From the NCBI GenBank assembly GCA_947167635.1, contig CAMVIT010000006.1:1-64000 (forward strand): a stretch of DNA of 64,000 bases, written 5' to 3'. Below, in pieces: positions 61,880-64,000 of the stretch (position 1 is its first letter; the number at the start of each line of letters is the position of its first letter). The DNA is from F23-D06 sp947167635. GTDB lineage: Bacteria > Bacteroidota > Bacteroidia > Bacteroidales > WCHB1-69. The position numbers and the translations under genes are program-made. The notes beneath the pieces were generated by a model. That model did no database searches and was not told the DNA's origin. It saw only the letters and a list, made by a program, of their open reading frames with translations.

Positions 61880-62748
61880 TGTTTGTTACATATTTCTTTA
61901 TATATCTGATCTGTTATCCGCTTTCACTGCTCCCGCTGCCTGTCCTTTACTTGCTTGCCGGGCCTTTATACTTGGTGCTCAACTATGTTGTGCGCTATCG
62001 GAGGAAAGTGGTGGAGGAGAACCTGAGAAAATCCTTTCCCGAAAAAAATAGCAAGGAATTACGTCGCCTTCGCAACCGGTATTACTGGCATCTTTCCCAA
62101 ATTGCGCTGGAGATGGTTAAAATGCTGACCATTTCTCGTAGGAGTCTGCAACGGCGCTATCATTGCGTGAATCCGGAAGTGCCCAATGATTTTTTCGGAC
62201 AGGGCAGAAGTGTCATCCTGATGTCCTCGCATTACAACAACTGGGAGTGGATGATTGTCTCCTTGGAAGAGATGTTCCTGCATCACGGAATAGGTGTGGG
62301 CAAAGGCAATTCCGACAAGGTGTTTGAAAAGTTGGTGAACCGCGCCCGTACCCGCTGCGGCACACAGGTGGTTTTCGCGGACACCGTGCGCGAGACGTTC
62401 GAGGAGTACGAAACCCAACACCGTCCGGCAGCCTACATGATGCTCAGCGACCAGTCACCCAACAGCAAAAAGAAGTGCTATGTGACACAATTCCTCAATC
62501 AGAAGACAGGGGTTGTCTTCGGTGCCGAGCATTTTGCCCGGAAATATGACATTCCAGTGCTCTACTATGAGGTGATCAAAGATCGGATGGGCAAGTACCG
62601 TGTTGAAGTGCAACTCATCGCCGAACACCCCAACGACCTGCCCGAGTATGCCATCACCCAACGCTATGTGGAGCTGCTCGAACAGACCATCCGCCGGCAG
62701 CCCGCCTTCTGGCTTTGGAGCCACAGACGGTGGAAGTTCCAGTTTTAA
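61879..62748 (+). CDS. Lipid A/lysophospholipid acyltransferase family (HtrB/LpxL-like)
   Basis: 289 residues. An N-terminal membrane segment (FVTYFFIYLICYPLSLLPL) is followed by the acyltransferase motif HYNNWE (His118 and Glu123, HX4E) and FLNQKTGVVFGAEHFARKYD, with the end YTILWSHRRWK-like WLWSHRRWKFQF. Members add an acyl chain to lipid A or related lipids at the inner membrane. The pairing with GmhB, with a one-base overlap, agrees with lipopolysaccharide work. Acyl specificity cannot be seen. Confidence 0.9.
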   Translation: MFVTYFFIYLICYPLSLLPLPVLYLLAGPLYLVLNYVVRYRRKVVEENLRKSFPEKNSKELRRLRNRYYWHLSQIALEMVKMLTISRRSLQRRYHCVNPEVPNDFFGQGRSVILMSSHYNNWEWMIVSLEEMFLHHGIGVGKGNSDKVFEKLVNRARTRCGTQVVFADTVRETFEEYETQHRPAAYMMLSDQSPNSKKKCYVTQFLNQKTGVVFGAEHFARKYDIPVLYYEVIKDRMGKYRVEVQLIAEHPNDLPEYAITQRYVELLEQTIRRQPAFWLWSHRRWKFQF

Positions 62749-62882
62749 AAAGGTATTACGGACGTGTTTTGCTGTTGCTGGAGACACATGATGGACACGG
62801 GAAAATGAATTGAAAATGGCGAGAAATTCGGAATGGATAGGATAAAAATATAAGACTGTGTCAAAAAGAACAACATTTTTGC

Positions 62883-62890
62883 TATTTTTG
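62883..62890 (+). promoter_or_regulatory. -7 promoter element of the recQ-like gene
   Basis: TATTTTTG, 31 bases before the ATG at 62922. Confidence 0.5.
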
Positions 62891-62921
62891 CCAACTGAAT
62901 TGTCAGTAATAGATAGCTTAT

Positions 62922-64000
62922 ATGCTGGATTCCAAAGATCATTTCCGATTTTTCAAAAAAGGTCTATTTCCCAACAAAAATGACCTGTCTGGAATTGTTT
63001 TCATTGACTTGGAAGTTGGGGCTTCGGATAAAAAAACTCACGATTTTGGAGCATTAAAAGAACCTGATGTTCCGTTTCATTCTAATTCCAAACAAGATTT
63101 TGCAGATTTCATCTCTAAATCTGAATATCTATGCGGACACAATATTATCCATCACGACCTGGCATTTCTTCATAGCATACCTTCCATAAAGTTCAAAAAA
63201 AATATTGACACGCTCTATCTTTCCCCTCTTCTTTTCCCGCAGAAGCCGTATCATAAATTACTGAAAGATGAAAAATTACAAGCGGATGAGTTAAACAATC
63301 CGTTGAACGATTGTAGAAAAACCAGAGAATTGTTCTATGATGAGGTTGATGCGTTTCAACATTTACCAAAAGATATTCAAACTATTTACTTTACTCTTTT
63401 ACGTAATGCAGAAGAGTTTGCTGGATTTTTTGATTATCTGTCATTCAACACTGCTTTTTTCGACATTGAAGCACGTATTCTCCACTCTTTTGAGAACTTA
63501 GTATGTACCCATGCTCCATTGAAAGAACTTGTCAAAAATAATCCTGTAGAATTAGCATACGCTTTAGCTTTGATCAGAACAGATGACAGGACGTCTATCA
63601 CTCCTCCTTGGTTGCTTTACAACTATCCTCAAATAGAGAATGTGTTTAAATTGCTTCGTCATACTCCTTGTCGCGACAATAACTGTTCTTATTGCAAAAG
63701 CATTATGAACATTCATCTCAAATTGCAAGAGGTGTTTGAATACAATGAGTTCAGAAAGTTTGGCGGGGAACCTATGCAGGAACAAGCAGTTCAAGCTGCT
63801 GTTGACGGTGAATCAATATTGACCATTTTCCCAACAGGTGGAGGCAAGTCACTCACATTCCAGCTTCCTGCCATCATGGCAGGCCAAGCTGTTCATGGGC
63901 TTACGGTGATCATCTCACCCTTGCAATCTCTGATGAAAGACCAAGTGGACAATTTGAATGAAAGAGGCATACACGAGGCAGTCACCATTAATGGGTTATT
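62922..64000 (+). CDS. RecQ-family helicase with N-terminal DnaQ-type exonuclease domain (runs off the window)
   Basis: Open from ATG 62922 to the window end, 359 codons visible. Residues 1-140 resemble a DEDDh exonuclease: IVFIDLEVG (Asp29, Glu31), GHNIIHHDLAFL (Asp79), a His at 111 in PYHKLLKD, and NPLNDCRKT (Asp130). Then a long linker with a CxxxxCxxC cluster (250-258), and the RecQ motifs I (FPTGGGKS 303-310, LTFQLPA) and Ia (VIISPLQSLMKDQV). Standard RecQ lacks the exonuclease. Base use is AT-richer than the preceding genes, suggesting transfer. The downstream part is outside the window. Confidence 0.85.
   Translation, partial: MLDSKDHFRFFKKGLFPNKNDLSGIVFIDLEVGASDKKTHDFGALKEPDVPFHSNSKQDFADFISKSEYLCGHNIIHHDLAFLHSIPSIKFKKNIDTLYLSPLLFPQKPYHKLLKDEKLQADELNNPLNDCRKTRELFYDEVDAFQHLPKDIQTIYFTLLRNAEEFAGFFDYLSFNTAFFDIEARILHSFENLVCTHAPLKELVKNNPVELAYALALIRTDDRTSITPPWLLYNYPQIENVFKLLRHTPCRDNNCSYCKSIMNIHLKLQEVFEYNEFRKFGGEPMQEQAVQAAVDGESILTIFPTGGGKSLTFQLPAIMAGQAVHGLTVIISPLQSLMKDQVDNLNERGIHEAVTINGL

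Overview
The window comes from a member of the Bacteroidota, most likely an uncultured Bacteroidales-type organism of moderate GC content. Four things point there. Two giant surface proteins end in type IX secretion (T9SS) sorting domains, one of type A and one of type B. Many genes carry the Bacteroidota promoter form (TTG, about 19 bases, then TAnnTTTG). Several gene families are lineage-typical (DUF4230 pair, DUF3822 next to rsmD, DUF4301, DUF937). Many proteins have SPII-type lipoprotein signals. No rRNA operon, CRISPR array, integrase or complete insertion sequence is visible.

Layout. 0-5.4 kb: one copy of a structured repeat, a DUF937 gene, initiator tRNA, rpsA, and an outer-membrane barrel/lipoprotein pair. 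5.4-15.8 kb: GH20 hexosaminidase, a von Willebrand A protein, hemW, and a probable four-gene operon (glmM, two thioredoxin-fold envelope proteins, an alpha-oxoamine synthase) bounded by a clear promoter and terminator. 15.8-25.4 kb: a lipoprotein, a PKD lipoprotein gene broken by a stop codon just after its lipobox cysteine, an orphan CARF + PD-(D/E)XK nuclease of the Card1/Can2 type, a DUF4139 protein, a second copy of the repeat, pepP, a KamB-like P-loop protein and an AAA/PD-(D/E)XK protein. 25.4-33.5 kb: a 1492-residue T9SS type B protein, two DUF4230 proteins, pdxJ, queA, tRNA-Pro and tRNA-Arg.

33.5-38.85 kb is an AT-richer accessory island beside tRNA-Arg. It holds the third and longest repeat copy (with terminal inverted repeats) and a decayed RHS polymorphic-toxin locus. 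That locus has a 5'-truncated RHS protein with a GH19 lysozyme-like tip plus a secreted candidate immunity protein, a second orphan RHS tip with an HExxH metallopeptidase-like domain plus two secreted proteins that look related, and a frameshifted remnant of a third tip.

38.85-64 kb is mostly housekeeping: DUF4301, DUF2461, tlyA, a flippase, leuS, a 2182-residue Ig-repeat T9SS type A adhesin, rnhB, def, ruvX, tRNA-Val, a tightly overlapping pth-rsmD-DUF3822 operon, a deoxynucleoside kinase, folK, a possible 49-residue small protein, a GmhB-like phosphatase, and an acyltransferase. The window ends inside a RecQ helicase with an N-terminal DnaQ-type exonuclease domain.

The strongest unexplained signal is the dispersed repeat (1-454, 20883-21276, 33650-34428). 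Paired base changes between copies preserve two different stems, and one copy has 17/19-matching terminal inverted repeats, so it looks like a structured, possibly mobile, non-coding element. The orphan Card1-like nuclease with a palindrome in its leader and the RHS tip array are the next best leads.
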